DNA of 64,000 nt from positions 2,502,501-2,566,500 of the forward strand of contig NZ_CP115775.1 of the NCBI RefSeq assembly GCF_027913035.1. Direction: 5' to 3'. Of this stretch, positions 8,740 to 17,444 are shown one piece after another. Under the pieces are notes generated by a model. It saw only the letters and a program-made list of their open reading frames with translations, was not told the origin of the DNA and did no database searches. This stretch comes from Paracoccus albus. Its GTDB lineage: Bacteria > Pseudomonadota > Alphaproteobacteria > Rhodobacterales > Rhodobacteraceae. Within the stretch, counting starts at the first letter, position 1. Each line of letters begins with the position of its first letter. The translations under genes and the position numbers were made by a program.

Positions 8740-9600
8740 CTACACACGCGCAATCTCACGGATCAGATCATTTGTCTCTGGTCTCGTCGTTTGGTGCCGA
8801 TAACGAAGAGCAGAAACAGTTCGCGAAATTTCAAGGCCGTCGATGGGTATCGAAACGAGGCCCCTGTCTGCTGGAATTGCCGTGGTTGGCAAAATCACCG
8901 CGCCTAATCCCTGCCGCGCGAGTTCGACTAACCAATCCACGCGATTTGACCGATAGGCCGCGTAGAGTTCGTGACCTTGGTCTGCACATGCCCGATGCAA
9001 CGCATCGCGCATTTCGCAATTGGGTCGATCGAGCATGTCAGTTTCAGCGAGTGTCGAAAGAGAAATAGCGTTTCGTCCAGACAACGGGTGCGACTTGGAC
9101 ACCACAACCTTGTAGGCCTCGTCATAGAGCTGGTCTATTCGATAGAGGTCTTCACTGACCGTCGCCGCTGTGACAACGACGTCAAATTCACCCTCTCGCA
9201 ATCCGGCCATAAGCTTGGAGGCAGACGCCACGATCAACTCTATTTCGGCTTGCGGCAATCGTGTACGGAAGCGTTCCACGGCGGCTGAAATCCGGTTGTG
9301 ACCAATCGTTTCGCCAACACCGACAGAAACAGGAACCCGCTCTAGTCGCGTGTGGCGGACGGCTTCTGCCTTAGCTGCCTGCGTTTCGTCATGCGCTTTC
9401 TGTAGCCTTGGCTGCATGAGTTTTCCGAGTGCCGTCAACCTGCATCCCGCGCGGTCCCTGACAAACAGATCACCCCCGAGCTCGTGTTCAAGTTTCTTGA
9501 TCGCGGTCGTCAAGGACGGTTGGGAAACATTTGAGGCGCTAGCTGCATGGGTGAAGTTGCGATGCTGGCAGACAGCCAAAAAATACCTGATCTGGTTCAT
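8740..9600 (-). CDS. LysR family transcriptional regulator
   Basis: A 286-residue regulator if started at the ATG at 9600 (MNQIRYFLAVC); a longer frame begins at 9624. The winged helix-turn-helix is at about 1-60 (ASASNVSQPSLTTAIKKLE), with the type 2 periplasmic-binding effector domain at about 88-285. It is divergent from the secreted ABM-domain gene at 9757, the usual LysR arrangement, so that gene is its likely target. A palindrome in the 156-bp spacer is a candidate box. The effector is unknown. Confidence 0.9.
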   Translation of the reverse strand: MNQIRYFLAVCQHRNFTHAASASNVSQPSLTTAIKKLEHELGGDLFVRDRAGCRLTALGKLMQPRLQKAHDETQAAKAEAVRHTRLERVPVSVGVGETIGHNRISAAVERFRTRLPQAEIELIVASASKLMAGLREGEFDVVVTAATVSEDLYRIDQLYDEAYKVVVSKSHPLSGRNAISLSTLAETDMLDRPNCEMRDALHRACADQGHELYAAYRSNRVDWLVELARQGLGAVILPTTAIPADRGLVSIPIDGLEISRTVSALRYRHQTTRPETNDLIREIARV

Positions 9601-9654
9601 CTCCACTGCCACAGTCTCCGTCACTTTCCGCCATGAGGTTCACCATAGCACATG

Positions 9655-9670
9655 TCTATCAAAGAATAGA
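9655..9670. promoter_or_regulatory. Candidate LysR binding palindrome
   Basis: TCTATCAAAGAATAGA is a perfect dyad (TCTAT, 6-bp gap, ATAGA) between the divergent LysR and ABM-domain genes. It is of the size and position expected for a LysR-type box, though it lies nearer the regulator's start. Function is inferred from position and symmetry only. Confidence 0.45.
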
Positions 9671-9756
9671 AGTTCGGGATTGGTGCCTGAGGCATTCGGC
9701 ATGAGAAAAGGGTGCATCGAAACCAAACACAACAACCTCTCAATCAGGAGGCGACC

Positions 9757-10476
9757 ATGAAAGACCAAATTCTCAAGACACTCACCGCTTTGGCCTTGAT
9801 CACGACATCTGCAGCCGCACAGGAAACCCCAATGGAAAATCACACTGCCAGCTACATCGCCATGTCCGCCGCTGAAGGCCAGACCGAAGCATTCGCCGAA
9901 TTTCTGGCCGGAGCCGCCCCGATTGTCGCGGACACCGAACCAGGCACCGTGCTTTGGTTTGCCTTACAAGACGACGATACGCTCGCGATCTTTGATATCT
10001 TCGTGGATGAAGAAGCGCGCAATGCGCATTTCTCCGGCGCTGTGGCCGCGGCTTTGAACCAAAATGCCGACGCGCTGGTCGCCGGGGGCTGGGACGATGG
10101 TGTTGTCGCGAATATCAACAATTCCGATGTCCTGTCGGTGAGGGAACCGGTTGATCTCTACTCGGCCACGACAGCCACGTACATCACGCTCGAGGCAGCA
10201 CCCGGCAGAGGGCCGGAATTGGCAGCCTTGCTGACCGCAGCTGGTCCCATCGTCGGAGAAACCGAACCCGGCACATTGTTCTGGGCGGCGCTGCAGATTG
10301 ACGAAACATCCTTTGCAATCTTCGACATCTTCACTAACAATGCTGGCCGTGAAGCACACTTTGCCGGTCAAGTCGCCGGGCTGCTGAACGAACGGGCAGC
10401 GGAGTTGGTCGCTGGCGGGTGGGACGACGGTGTGGTCTCTAACGTCCAAAACTTCGACATCCTCGCCATCAAGTAA
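9757..10476 (+). CDS. Exported protein with two tandem ABM-like domains
   Basis: A 239-residue protein from the ATG at 9757, preceded by AGGAGG. Residues 1-21 form a signal peptide with an A-x-A site before QETP. Two homologous ABM (antibiotic biosynthesis monooxygenase) ferredoxin-like units follow, at about 28-125 and 135-235; each has a PGTxxWxALQ strand, an FDIFxxxxxRxxHF segment and a VAGGWDDGVV stretch. Single ABM domains usually form dimers, so this may be a covalent dimer. No catalytic activity can be assigned. LysR control is suggested by the divergent regulator. Confidence 0.8.
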   Translation: MKDQILKTLTALALITTSAAAQETPMENHTASYIAMSAAEGQTEAFAEFLAGAAPIVADTEPGTVLWFALQDDDTLAIFDIFVDEEARNAHFSGAVAAALNQNADALVAGGWDDGVVANINNSDVLSVREPVDLYSATTATYITLEAAPGRGPELAALLTAAGPIVGETEPGTLFWAALQIDETSFAIFDIFTNNAGREAHFAGQVAGLLNERAAELVAGGWDDGVVSNVQNFDILAIK

Positions 10477-10498
10477 CGCTATGTGACAGGAACAAGAG

Positions 10499-10526
10499 GC
10501 GCCTGGTGCAACGCATCAGGCGCTTT
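10499..10526 (+). terminator. Probable terminator after ABM gene
   Basis: GCGCCTG at 10499-10505 pairs with CAGGCGC at 10517-10523, followed by TTT. It begins 22 bp after the stop of the ABM-domain gene. The T-run is short, so strength is uncertain. Confidence 0.55.
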
Positions 10527-10621
10527 GCCGAACGAGTTTAGATTCACCGTGAAGCGGTCGTTCGAGTAACTGCAGCGAATTAGCGCTTTCTCCCGCTTTG
10601 CCGCCATTTGACGGGCTGGTC

Positions 10622-11170
10622 CTATCTGATCGAAGGGCCAACATGCCCGGCAAGTCGATAGACCCGGCCCCTCTCTGCGAGTTTTTCGGAGGTCACGGTC
10701 AGGCCCAGTTTCTTCTTCAGCGAACCGGAAATCGCACCACGAATCGAATGTGCCTGCCAGCCCGTTGCCTCGGCGATCTCTGCAATGGTCGCGCCCTCCG
10801 GCGCCTGCAGCATGGCAATCAGCTGCGCCTGTTTCGTGCCGGGGCGCTGGGCGGCGGCGATGGCCTCGGGCTTGGCACCGCGCAACCCCGCCATGGTCTT
10901 GACCACGACCGGATCGATGCCGATGGCGTCCAACCCGGCCCCGGTGGCGATCAGCGTGGTGCCATGACCATCGCCGGTCTCGCGCCAGAGCGGCTCGCCG
11001 CGCCGGAGATTGGCCTCGACCTCCTCGATGAAGCCGAGCTCGATCATCCGCCCAATAGCCATCTTCGCGGCGGCGCCAGGCAGCCCCTCGGGCAGCGGCA
11101 GGGCGAGATTGCCCGGCCGGGCGCTGGCGCGGGTCAGGATCAGGGTCTGGGTGTCGGTAAGTTTGGTCAT
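10622..11170 (-). CDS. DUF3489 domain protein
   Basis: A 182-residue protein with the DUF3489 domain in its C-terminal half (KQAQLIAMLQAPEGATIAEI, then ATGWQAHSIRGAISGSLKKK), a helix-turn-helix-like region. The N-terminal half has a second winged-helix appearance. Such proteins occur in prophage and integrated-element regions of alphaproteobacteria, often near DUF2924 and recombinase genes; neither partner is visible here. Two small genes upstream on the same strand probably belong to the same transcript. Function is unknown; DNA binding is likely. Confidence 0.8.
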   Translation of the reverse strand: MTKLTDTQTLILTRASARPGNLALPLPEGLPGAAAKMAIGRMIELGFIEEVEANLRRGEPLWRETGDGHGTTLIATGAGLDAIGIDPVVVKTMAGLRGAKPEAIAAAQRPGTKQAQLIAMLQAPEGATIAEIAEATGWQAHSIRGAISGSLKKKLGLTVTSEKLAERGRVYRLAGHVGPSIR

Positions 11171-11267
11171 CGTTAACTCCGTGTATCGCCGCCCCAGGCT
11201 GCGGTCGGCTTCTACGGAGCCGGGCCCCGCGTGGGGCGTGGCTCAGCGGTTGGCACGGGCCAGCCTG

Positions 11268-11513
11268 TCAGGCAGCGTGTTCGCCCTCGCCAAAGGCAAA
11301 ATCGATGATCTGCTTCAGTAGATGGGCCTGATACTCGAGGCTGCCGAGGTCGCCCCAGTTCAGCCGCTCCGAGTCGGCACCGAAGTGGTCGTCGCTGAAG
11401 GACTGCAACCGGGCCAGCATCGCGTCGATTTCGGCTTTCTTCGCGATGAAGGCAGCAACGGCGGCGTCATTGGTTCGGGCGGGCTTGCGGGTCATGTCGA
11501 TACTCAGGTTCAT
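11268..11513 (-). CDS. Small hypothetical protein (81 aa), mobile-element type
   Basis: No named domain. The protein is a helical acidic/basic mix (IAKKAEIDAMLARLQSFSDD). Its start overlaps the stop of the upstream small gene by 4 bp (ATGA), and the DUF3489 gene follows 97 bp downstream. Small proteins like this accompany DUF3489 in phage-type islands. Confidence 0.6.
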   Translation of the reverse strand: MNLSIDMTRKPARTNDAAVAAFIAKKAEIDAMLARLQSFSDDHFGADSERLNWGDLGSLEYQAHLLKQIIDFAFGEGEHAA

Positions 11514-11698
11514 TTCGTGGCGGCGGCAAAGCCAGCGGCATGGGCCTCTACTAGCGCGCTGCGGATCGCCCAGACTGCGACATCGTGGAAATCCAGCGCG
11601 TCGCGTTTGAGGGTCTCCAGCGTCTTCAGCCTGTGGAAATGGCGCTGGGCGATGTCGGTCAGCAGGGTGTCTGTGGCGGGCTGGTTCGGTTTGGTCAT
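11510..11698 (-). CDS. Small hypothetical protein (62 aa)
   Basis: The start at 11698 is preferred because GAAGG lies about 9 bp before the ATG; longer in-frame starts exist up to 11758. The product is a short helical protein ending VEAHAAGFAAATK with no recognised domain. It is coupled to the 81-residue gene by an ATGA overlap, and is probably the first gene of the three-gene phage-type unit that ends with DUF3489. Confidence 0.55.
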   Translation of the reverse strand: MTKPNQPATDTLLTDIAQRHFHRLKTLETLKRDALDFHDVAVWAIRSALVEAHAAGFAAATK

Positions 11699-11893
11699 GA
11701 TATGGCCTTCGGTGGTGAGTTGCATCGCATTGGCACCGTCAGAATCGCTCTGATGCACGGCCGTATAAAGTAAATCACGAGCAATTTCATTTCTTTATGA
11801 TCATGCTGAAGGGTGCCGATGTAGGACATTCGAGAATACCACGAACAACCTTATGACAGGCGGACCTTTAGCCTTGGGGCGCTGCGACCTGTG

Positions 11894-13126
11894 TCACGCG
11901 CCGGACAGAACCTGCTGCTCCCAATCCGCTTCAAGCACAGCTTCCGCACGTTTTCGGGCTCGCCTCGCTTCTTCCTGCGCGGCCGCGCGACCACCAAAAT
12001 CCGCAACGGCGCGCAGGCAATCCTGCAGTGCCTCCTGCACCTCGATCACAGCGGCCCCGTCACGGGCGATGGGAAAGAAGAAGACCGAATAAAGGTTCGC
12101 CATGTCCAGCGGCGGCGCATAGACCGAACCGTAGGTTACTTCGGCCTCTGGATCAGGGTCCTCGTGCAGAACTTCCAGCACACGCGTTCCGGCGCGCAAG
12201 ACTTCGATGGCCGTGCCGGGGTCGTTGATGCCGGGTGACAGCGCCTTGCTGGCAACCTCGCCAAGAACAATCAACCCATAGCCAAGATCCTGATCGAAGC
12301 TGCGCGCTTCGCCAAGCGAGAAAGCCTCGCGGAATGTCGCGAGAGCCTCATCCTCCACGGGACCGCTAAGGCGCAGCAATGGCTCTCCGCGGTGGACATA
12401 TTTGCCGGGCATACGGCGGATTTCGACCTTCATCTTCAGATGGTCGGCAAGAGTTTGCAGTTTCTCGATATCGATATACTGAACATAACCGGACTGGTCA
12501 GCCATAACCATCGGTGCATCCTCAGACAGAATATCGGACCGCGGTACGGCGCCAAGCGCACGATAATCGCGATACAGGCGCGCGGCGGGTTTCGCCGCTG
12601 TTTCGATCCGGGCGATGATGTCGCTCATCCTGCCAAAATCGTTCAGGTGGTTGACCCAACGCACCAAAGCCCAGGCGATCAATGCGATATCGCCAAGTGT
12701 CGCCACGAACAGCAGCACGCGCGCATTGTCGCTGTAAAGCCCAGCCGACAAGCCGATGATCCCGACAATACTGAACAGGAAGGAGCCGATAAATATCGAA
12801 ACCGCCGTCTGCGCGGTGCGATCCTCCTCCAGCAGCCTGGTCGCACGGGGCGTCGCGTTTGAGGTGGCCGAGCCATAGGCCCCGACCAGAATCGACATCG
12901 AAAAGGTTGTGACCGCCAGCATAGAGGACGCGATGATATTGAGCAGCGCGTCAACCGAACCTGAGGCGAGATCGATTTTCGGGACATAGGGCAGGATCGG
13001 CCCGATAAGTGGCGCGAGCAGCGCCAGCAGCACCCCGGCAAGACTGTAAAGGACAACCCGCACCCACATCTTGCGCAGTTGCACGCGCAGTCGCTGCACC
13101 CATCCCCTGTTGAACCTGCCTGTCAT
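11894..13126 (-). CDS. DUF2254 membrane protein
   Basis: A 410-residue inner-membrane protein of the DUF2254 family. Four membrane helices lie at about 22-48, 60-85, 108-130 and 138-160, followed by a large cytosolic domain with the conserved segment ASKALSPGINDPGTAIEVL. The family is widespread and its function is not established. It is followed downstream by the DUF3489 cluster and preceded, 86 bp away on the same strand, by the broken phospholipase D gene. The C-terminal tail is rich in alanine and arginine. Confidence 0.88.
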   Translation of the reverse strand: MTGRFNRGWVQRLRVQLRKMWVRVVLYSLAGVLLALLAPLIGPILPYVPKIDLASGSVDALLNIIASSMLAVTTFSMSILVGAYGSATSNATPRATRLLEEDRTAQTAVSIFIGSFLFSIVGIIGLSAGLYSDNARVLLFVATLGDIALIAWALVRWVNHLNDFGRMSDIIARIETAAKPAARLYRDYRALGAVPRSDILSEDAPMVMADQSGYVQYIDIEKLQTLADHLKMKVEIRRMPGKYVHRGEPLLRLSGPVEDEALATFREAFSLGEARSFDQDLGYGLIVLGEVASKALSPGINDPGTAIEVLRAGTRVLEVLHEDPDPEAEVTYGSVYAPPLDMANLYSVFFFPIARDGAAVIEVQEALQDCLRAVADFGGRAAAQEEARRARKRAEAVLEADWEQQVLSGA

Positions 13127-13212
13127 CGAGCGTCCGTTCCGTCGTCAGCTTCGCTTCCCGGCCTTGGTCCAGCCAACCGCGCGGGATTGCAACCCATTAC
13201 CACTCAAGGTGG

Positions 13213-14750
13213 CTATCGCTTGCCACGACTTCGCGCCCTGCGATTGCGCCGCCGCAGCAGCACGCCGGCAACCACGGCGGCAGAGCCGTACATCACATGC
13301 CGTGATGTAATGCCGATGCGGGCTTGCGCGCTTTGACGATAGCGAGGATCGAACAGCCGGGTGTCGGACAGGAACTTGCCCAGCAGGGTTTCCTTGCGTG
13401 GCGTAATCGGGCGCAACCCGCGCCTTTCGCTGTCGTTTAGCGCGTCGATAGCCGCGATGATACTGCCTGTCCTGTCGATCGCCTCAGCGACCTGATCTGC
13501 CTCGACTCCGAGATGTTCTGCCAAAAGGTCATTGCGGATCGCGATGATACGCCGCCGATCCGTGTCCTTTTCCGCGATCAGCGCCACATCGCTTTCGGTA
13601 TCGAACCCCATCGAGCGGCGGTCGATATTGCTTGAGCCAATGCGCAGGAACACATCGTCGATGATGCTGGTCTTGGAATGGACATAGATATCCTCACCCG
13701 CGTCATTGACCGGCGACAGGATCAGAAAGCGATTGTAAGGATCATTCTGCGCCAGGTCGCGGATCATGCGGCTGCGGGTGACATGCATCGCCTCATCCTC
13801 GACGTTCCCCTGCGCTGCGTGTGGATTGATGACGACGATCTCGGGTCCGTCTGGCTCTCGCAGGCGTGCCCGGACGGCATCGGTGATACTGTCGGCGGCG
13901 AAATATTGCGGCTCGAGGTAGAGGCAGTCCCGGGCGGCCCTGATGCTGTCGAGGTAAAGCGTCTCGATTTCCGTCACCGTGGGGCGATCGGCTTCGGGAG
14001 GCGCTGTGCGGGCAATTGCAACCTCGATATTCTCGAAATCCGGCGCTAGGTCTGATGGCCAGATATCCCCCCCCGTGTAAAATCTTCGCCGATCGGCTCG
14101 CCTGTCGCGCGTTCCCATCGGTTCCGGCACAACTCGCTGAAGGCAGCCGCGGCATCTCCTGAAATCAGCGTCGTTGTGTCATGCCATGGCTGCGCGATCT
14201 CGCCGTTCTTCAAGCGACGCAATGTTTCAAATGATGCATGCTCTCGATTGTCCCAGCGACCTTCGGTGACGTCGATACCGCCACAGAATACCGGCGCGTC
14301 ATCGACAACAACGATTTTCTGATGATGGCAGGCGCCGATGGGATGGTGGCCGTCAAAGGCCAGATGGAGCTGCTTCGGCGAAAGCAGCTTGATCTGGAAT
14401 GCCGGAAGGATGCGCCCGGGCGCAATCAGCGCACCCCCGCTCCATTTCAGCAGATAGATATCCAGTCCCTCGCGTCGCGCCGCAAGTGCATCCAGAAACG
14501 GACCGATGGCGTTCGGAAAACCGTCAGGCGCATCGCCGTTGTCATCAGATTGACCGGGCAGCATCTCGATCTCGAAGTCAAAATCCCAACCGACGAGAAT
14601 GACCATACGCTCTGCTTTCAGCAGCACCTCGCGAAGGATGCGGAAATAGTCCTGCCCATCCACGATGACGGACAGCCGATCGGCCGCCGCAACACGCCAG
14701 CAGTTTCGACCCGGTTCGAAGGCAAGGCTTTGCATATCTTTTTGGCCCAC
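13213..14750 (-). pseudogene. Phospholipase D-family protein, frameshifted at a G8 tract
   Basis: Two overlapping frames together make one PLD-superfamily protein of about 510 residues. The upstream frame (from GTG 14750 or ATG 14735) carries the first HKD motif, HHQKIVVVDD; the downstream frame carries the second, VHSKTSIIDD, and ends in a basic tail after a hydrophobic segment. They are joined at a run of eight G on the coding strand (14067-14074). One more G would give a continuous reading into GGDIWPSDLAPDFENIEV. Both halves look well kept, so this is a recent change, a sequencing error or a phase-variable tract. The family cleaves or transfers phosphatidyl groups; many are cardiolipin-synthase-like. 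Confidence 0.8.
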
Positions 14751-14923
14751 AGGCTATTTCTGTCATGCAGTCCGAATAACTCATTCCGGTCGCCCAAAGT
14801 TGCCGGCAGTATCGACCCGCGCATTCATGATCGTCTTCAGCCTGCTGATCACCTGGCTTTCCTGCAACTTTGAGAGCGCGTGGCGCGTCATATCTCAGGA
14901 AGCCCCAATATGGAGAATGCCCG

Positions 14924-15322
14924 GTGCAGATTGCCATCCTCTATGCCTCGACCCTGATCATCTTTCTGGTCATCGACATCGTCGGTATCACGCAGATCAT
15001 CCGGCCGATTTTCGAACGTCACGTCGGTGATCTTCTTGCCGATCCGTTCCGTATGATGCCCGCGGCCGCATTCTATGCGGCATATATTGTCGGCGTTCTG
15101 TATTTCGTCTCGGCTCCTGCACTGGCCGAGGGAAGACCGGGCAAAGCGCTGATAGGTGGGGCGCTGATCGGGCTGATGTGCTATGGCACCTATGAGTTCA
15201 CCAATTACGCGACGCTGCGCGATTGGTCGATGCAGCAGGTCGTGACCGATACGATCTGGGGCGGGTTTCTGACCGGGTTTTCGGCTTGGGCCGGAGTGAT
15301 GGCCACACGTTGGCTGACATAA
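14924..15322 (+). CDS. DUF2177 family membrane protein
   Basis: A 132-residue protein read from the GTG at 14924, which has GGAG 8 bp upstream. Four membrane helices cover almost the whole length (about 4-24, 45-65, 77-97, 110-130), and the conserved core YGTYEFTNYATLRDW places it in DUF2177. No function is established. Its 3' end overlaps the start of the short-chain dehydrogenase by 13 bp, so the two are coupled. Confidence 0.85.
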   Translation: MQIAILYASTLIIFLVIDIVGITQIIRPIFERHVGDLLADPFRMMPAAAFYAAYIVGVLYFVSAPALAEGRPGKALIGGALIGLMCYGTYEFTNYATLRDWSMQQVVTDTIWGGFLTGFSAWAGVMATRWLT

Positions 15323-15981
15323 AGGCGCTTGTCATTGGTGACAGTGGCGGGATCGGCGCGGCCATCGCTGACGTCCTGCGGCGTCGCGGCGTCGAAGTCA
15401 CCGGCCTGTCGCGGCGCGACGGACTGGACCTGACCGATCAAGCCAGCGTGGCGCGGGCCGCCGATGCGATGGCTGATCAGCGCTTTGACCTCATCTTCAA
15501 CGCCACGGGTGCACTGGTGATCGAGGGGCATCAGCCGGAAAAGACCATCCGCGCCATCGACGCCGAAGTCATGGCCGCGCAATTCGCGCTGAACGCCACC
15601 GGGGTCGCGCTTCTGCTACGCTATTTCAGCCCAATTCTGCGCGAAAATGCGCGCGCTGTATTTGCCTCGCTATCGGCACGCATCGGATCCATCGGCGATA
15701 ATGGGCTTGGCGGCTGGATCAGCTATCGCGCGGCAAAGGCTGCGCACAACCAGATCATCCGCACCGCGTCGATAGAGATCGCGCAGAAGCAAAAGCAGCA
15801 TATCGTCGTCGCCCTGCATCCCGGCACGGTCGAGACACCGCTGACGCAAGACTATGCCGCGCGCCATCCGACGATCAAACCGGCTGAATCCGCAATGTCC
15901 TTGCTGGCTGTGATCGACGGGCTGACGCCCGAAGACAACGGCAGTTTCTGGGACTGGAAGGGCGAGCGCGTCGAGTGGTAG
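15310..15981 (+). CDS. Short-chain dehydrogenase/reductase (SDR)
   Basis: A 223-residue Rossmann-fold oxidoreductase. I chose the TTG at 15310 because the cofactor-binding strand starts 3 residues later (KALVIGDSGGIGAAIADVL). The active site shows SLSARIGSI with the serine and SYRAAKAAHNQ with the Y-x-x-x-K pair; PGTVETPLT follows. The end FWDWKGERVEW matches C-factor-like SDRs. The substrate is unknown. It is translated with the DUF2177 gene and is convergent with the TspO-like gene, 18 bp away. Confidence 0.87.
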   Translation: MADIKALVIGDSGGIGAAIADVLRRRGVEVTGLSRRDGLDLTDQASVARAADAMADQRFDLIFNATGALVIEGHQPEKTIRAIDAEVMAAQFALNATGVALLLRYFSPILRENARAVFASLSARIGSIGDNGLGGWISYRAAKAAHNQIIRTASIEIAQKQKQHIVVALHPGTVETPLTQDYAARHPTIKPAESAMSLLAVIDGLTPEDNGSFWDWKGERVEW

Positions 15982-15999
15982 GTCCGCGCCCCTGCCTCT

Positions 16000-16719
16000 T
16001 CAGCGGCCTCGTGCCCGCCAGCCGCGCGAAAGGTATAGTGCGGCCAGCGCCGCGATCCCCAGAGCGGTCAGCAGCGCGACATGGCGATATTCGGTGCTCC
16101 AATTGACGGCGACGATGCCGATCAGCGCCCAGCCGACAGCGATGGAATAGGTGAGCGCGGCAGGGCGGCGCGACTGCACCCACAGCGCGACCGCCAGCAC
16201 GGCAAGGATCAGCAGGATCGCGGCCGGACCCGCCGACATGATGCCATAGCCGCTGAGAAGAACGGCAATCGCGACGCCCGTCGCTGCGGTCAGCCAACCG
16301 GCATAAAGGCCGACTGGACCGACCTGCCAGAACGGCTGCCTGTCGCCCGCGTGCAAAAAGGCGATGATTGCTGCGACCACCATGACGACGATCATCGCGG
16401 TCGCCAGAATAGGCGAGGCATTGGCGGCGGCGATCCAGAATGTGCCCACGGTCAGGCTGACCAAAAGCGGGCGACGCATTCTCTGCCATTCGGGATCATA
16501 CGGCGCCTTCAGCAACCCCCAGACGCTGCCTGCGATCAGCCACAGATAGATCAGCCCCCAGATCGAAAAGGCCCATCCGGCGGGCTGCACTGGCCAGCGG
16601 TGCTGTACCACCGGAAACTGGTCGGGTGTGAAGCCGTTAAAACCGTCGCTGGCCAGCGGCGACAGCGCGAAAAGCACCGCAAAAAGCAGCGTCAGATGCG
16701 GCAGGTATCTGATCATCAT
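16000..16719 (-). CDS. TspO/MBR-like tryptophan-rich membrane protein
   Basis: A 239-residue polytopic protein with about seven membrane helices and tryptophan-rich motifs (PAGWAFSIWGLIYLWLI) of the kind seen in the longer TspO/MBR relatives. Classical TspO is about 160 residues and binds porphyrins; this longer form may not. Its start overlaps the SDR stop by 4 bp, making it the last gene of the seven-gene sigma-linked operon. Role in that operon unknown. Confidence 0.8.
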   Translation of the reverse strand: MMIRYLPHLTLLFAVLFALSPLASDGFNGFTPDQFPVVQHRWPVQPAGWAFSIWGLIYLWLIAGSVWGLLKAPYDPEWQRMRRPLLVSLTVGTFWIAAANASPILATAMIVVMVVAAIIAFLHAGDRQPFWQVGPVGLYAGWLTAATGVAIAVLLSGYGIMSAGPAAILLILAVLAVALWVQSRRPAALTYSIAVGWALIGIVAVNWSTEYRHVALLTALGIAALAALYLSRGWRARGR

Positions 16720-17444
16720 CTTACAAGCCTCTTCGTCAGGCGCATTGCCAGCCCATAGGGCAGAGCACGCAGAAATTTCAGCGGCAGAGTCAGGCGTCGC
16801 GGGAAATGCACCTCGAATCCGCCTTTATCGAGGCCGTTCAGAATGGCTACAGCGGCGGCGGCGGGTTGCATCAGCGCGGGCATGTCGAAATCGTTCTTTT
16901 GAGTCAGCCGCGTATCGACAAAGCCCGGACTGATCAGGCGGACATCAACATCATTGGCAAGTTCGGCCCGCAGGCTTTCCGCCAGATTGATAACACCCGC
17001 TTTGGTTGCAGAATAGATCTGGCCCTGCGGAAGGCCAAAATAGCCCGCAACTGATCCGGTCAGGGCAAGCTGCCCGCCCTGACGCAGCAGCGGCACTGCA
17101 GCACGGGCGAAGTTGAAACTGCCGGTCAGGTTCACGTTGACGATCCGTGCCGCCTCATCAGGGTCCAGTTCCATCACCTTCCCGGGGTCATAAAGCGCGG
17201 CCAGCGTGATCGCCCGGTCCAACTTGCCGCCATCGATGATCGCTTTCGCGACCGTATCTAGGCTGTCGCGGTCGGTCACGTCGCAAGGCAGGACCTCTGC
17301 CCCGCCCAGTTCCTGCGCTAGATCGGCCATTCTGTCCTCGGATCTCGCCGACAGGATCAGACTTGCACCGCGCGCCGCCCACAGGCGAGCAAGCGCCGCG
17401 CCGATCCCGTCCGAGGCGCCCATGATCCAGATCCGTTCGCTCAT
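16716..17444 (-). CDS. Short-chain dehydrogenase/reductase in the CFA operon
   Basis: A 242-residue classical SDR. It shows the cofactor loop IMGASDGIGAALARL, the catalytic serine in LTGSVAGYFG and the YSATKAG motif with Tyr and Lys, then PGFVDTRLT. The C-terminus carries a basic, hydrophobic extension (LKFLRALPYGLAMRL), typical of SDRs acting at membranes. It overlaps the MFS gene and the TspO-like gene by 4 bp each. An equivalent SDR accompanies FAD/DUF1365/CFA genes in Rhodobacter-type genomes. Work on a fatty-acyl or lipid intermediate is inferred. Confidence 0.88.
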   Translation of the reverse strand: MSERIWIMGASDGIGAALARLWAARGASLILSARSEDRMADLAQELGGAEVLPCDVTDRDSLDTVAKAIIDGGKLDRAITLAALYDPGKVMELDPDEAARIVNVNLTGSFNFARAAVPLLRQGGQLALTGSVAGYFGLPQGQIYSATKAGVINLAESLRAELANDVDVRLISPGFVDTRLTQKNDFDMPALMQPAAAAVAILNGLDKGGFEVHFPRRLTLPLKFLRALPYGLAMRLTKRLVR

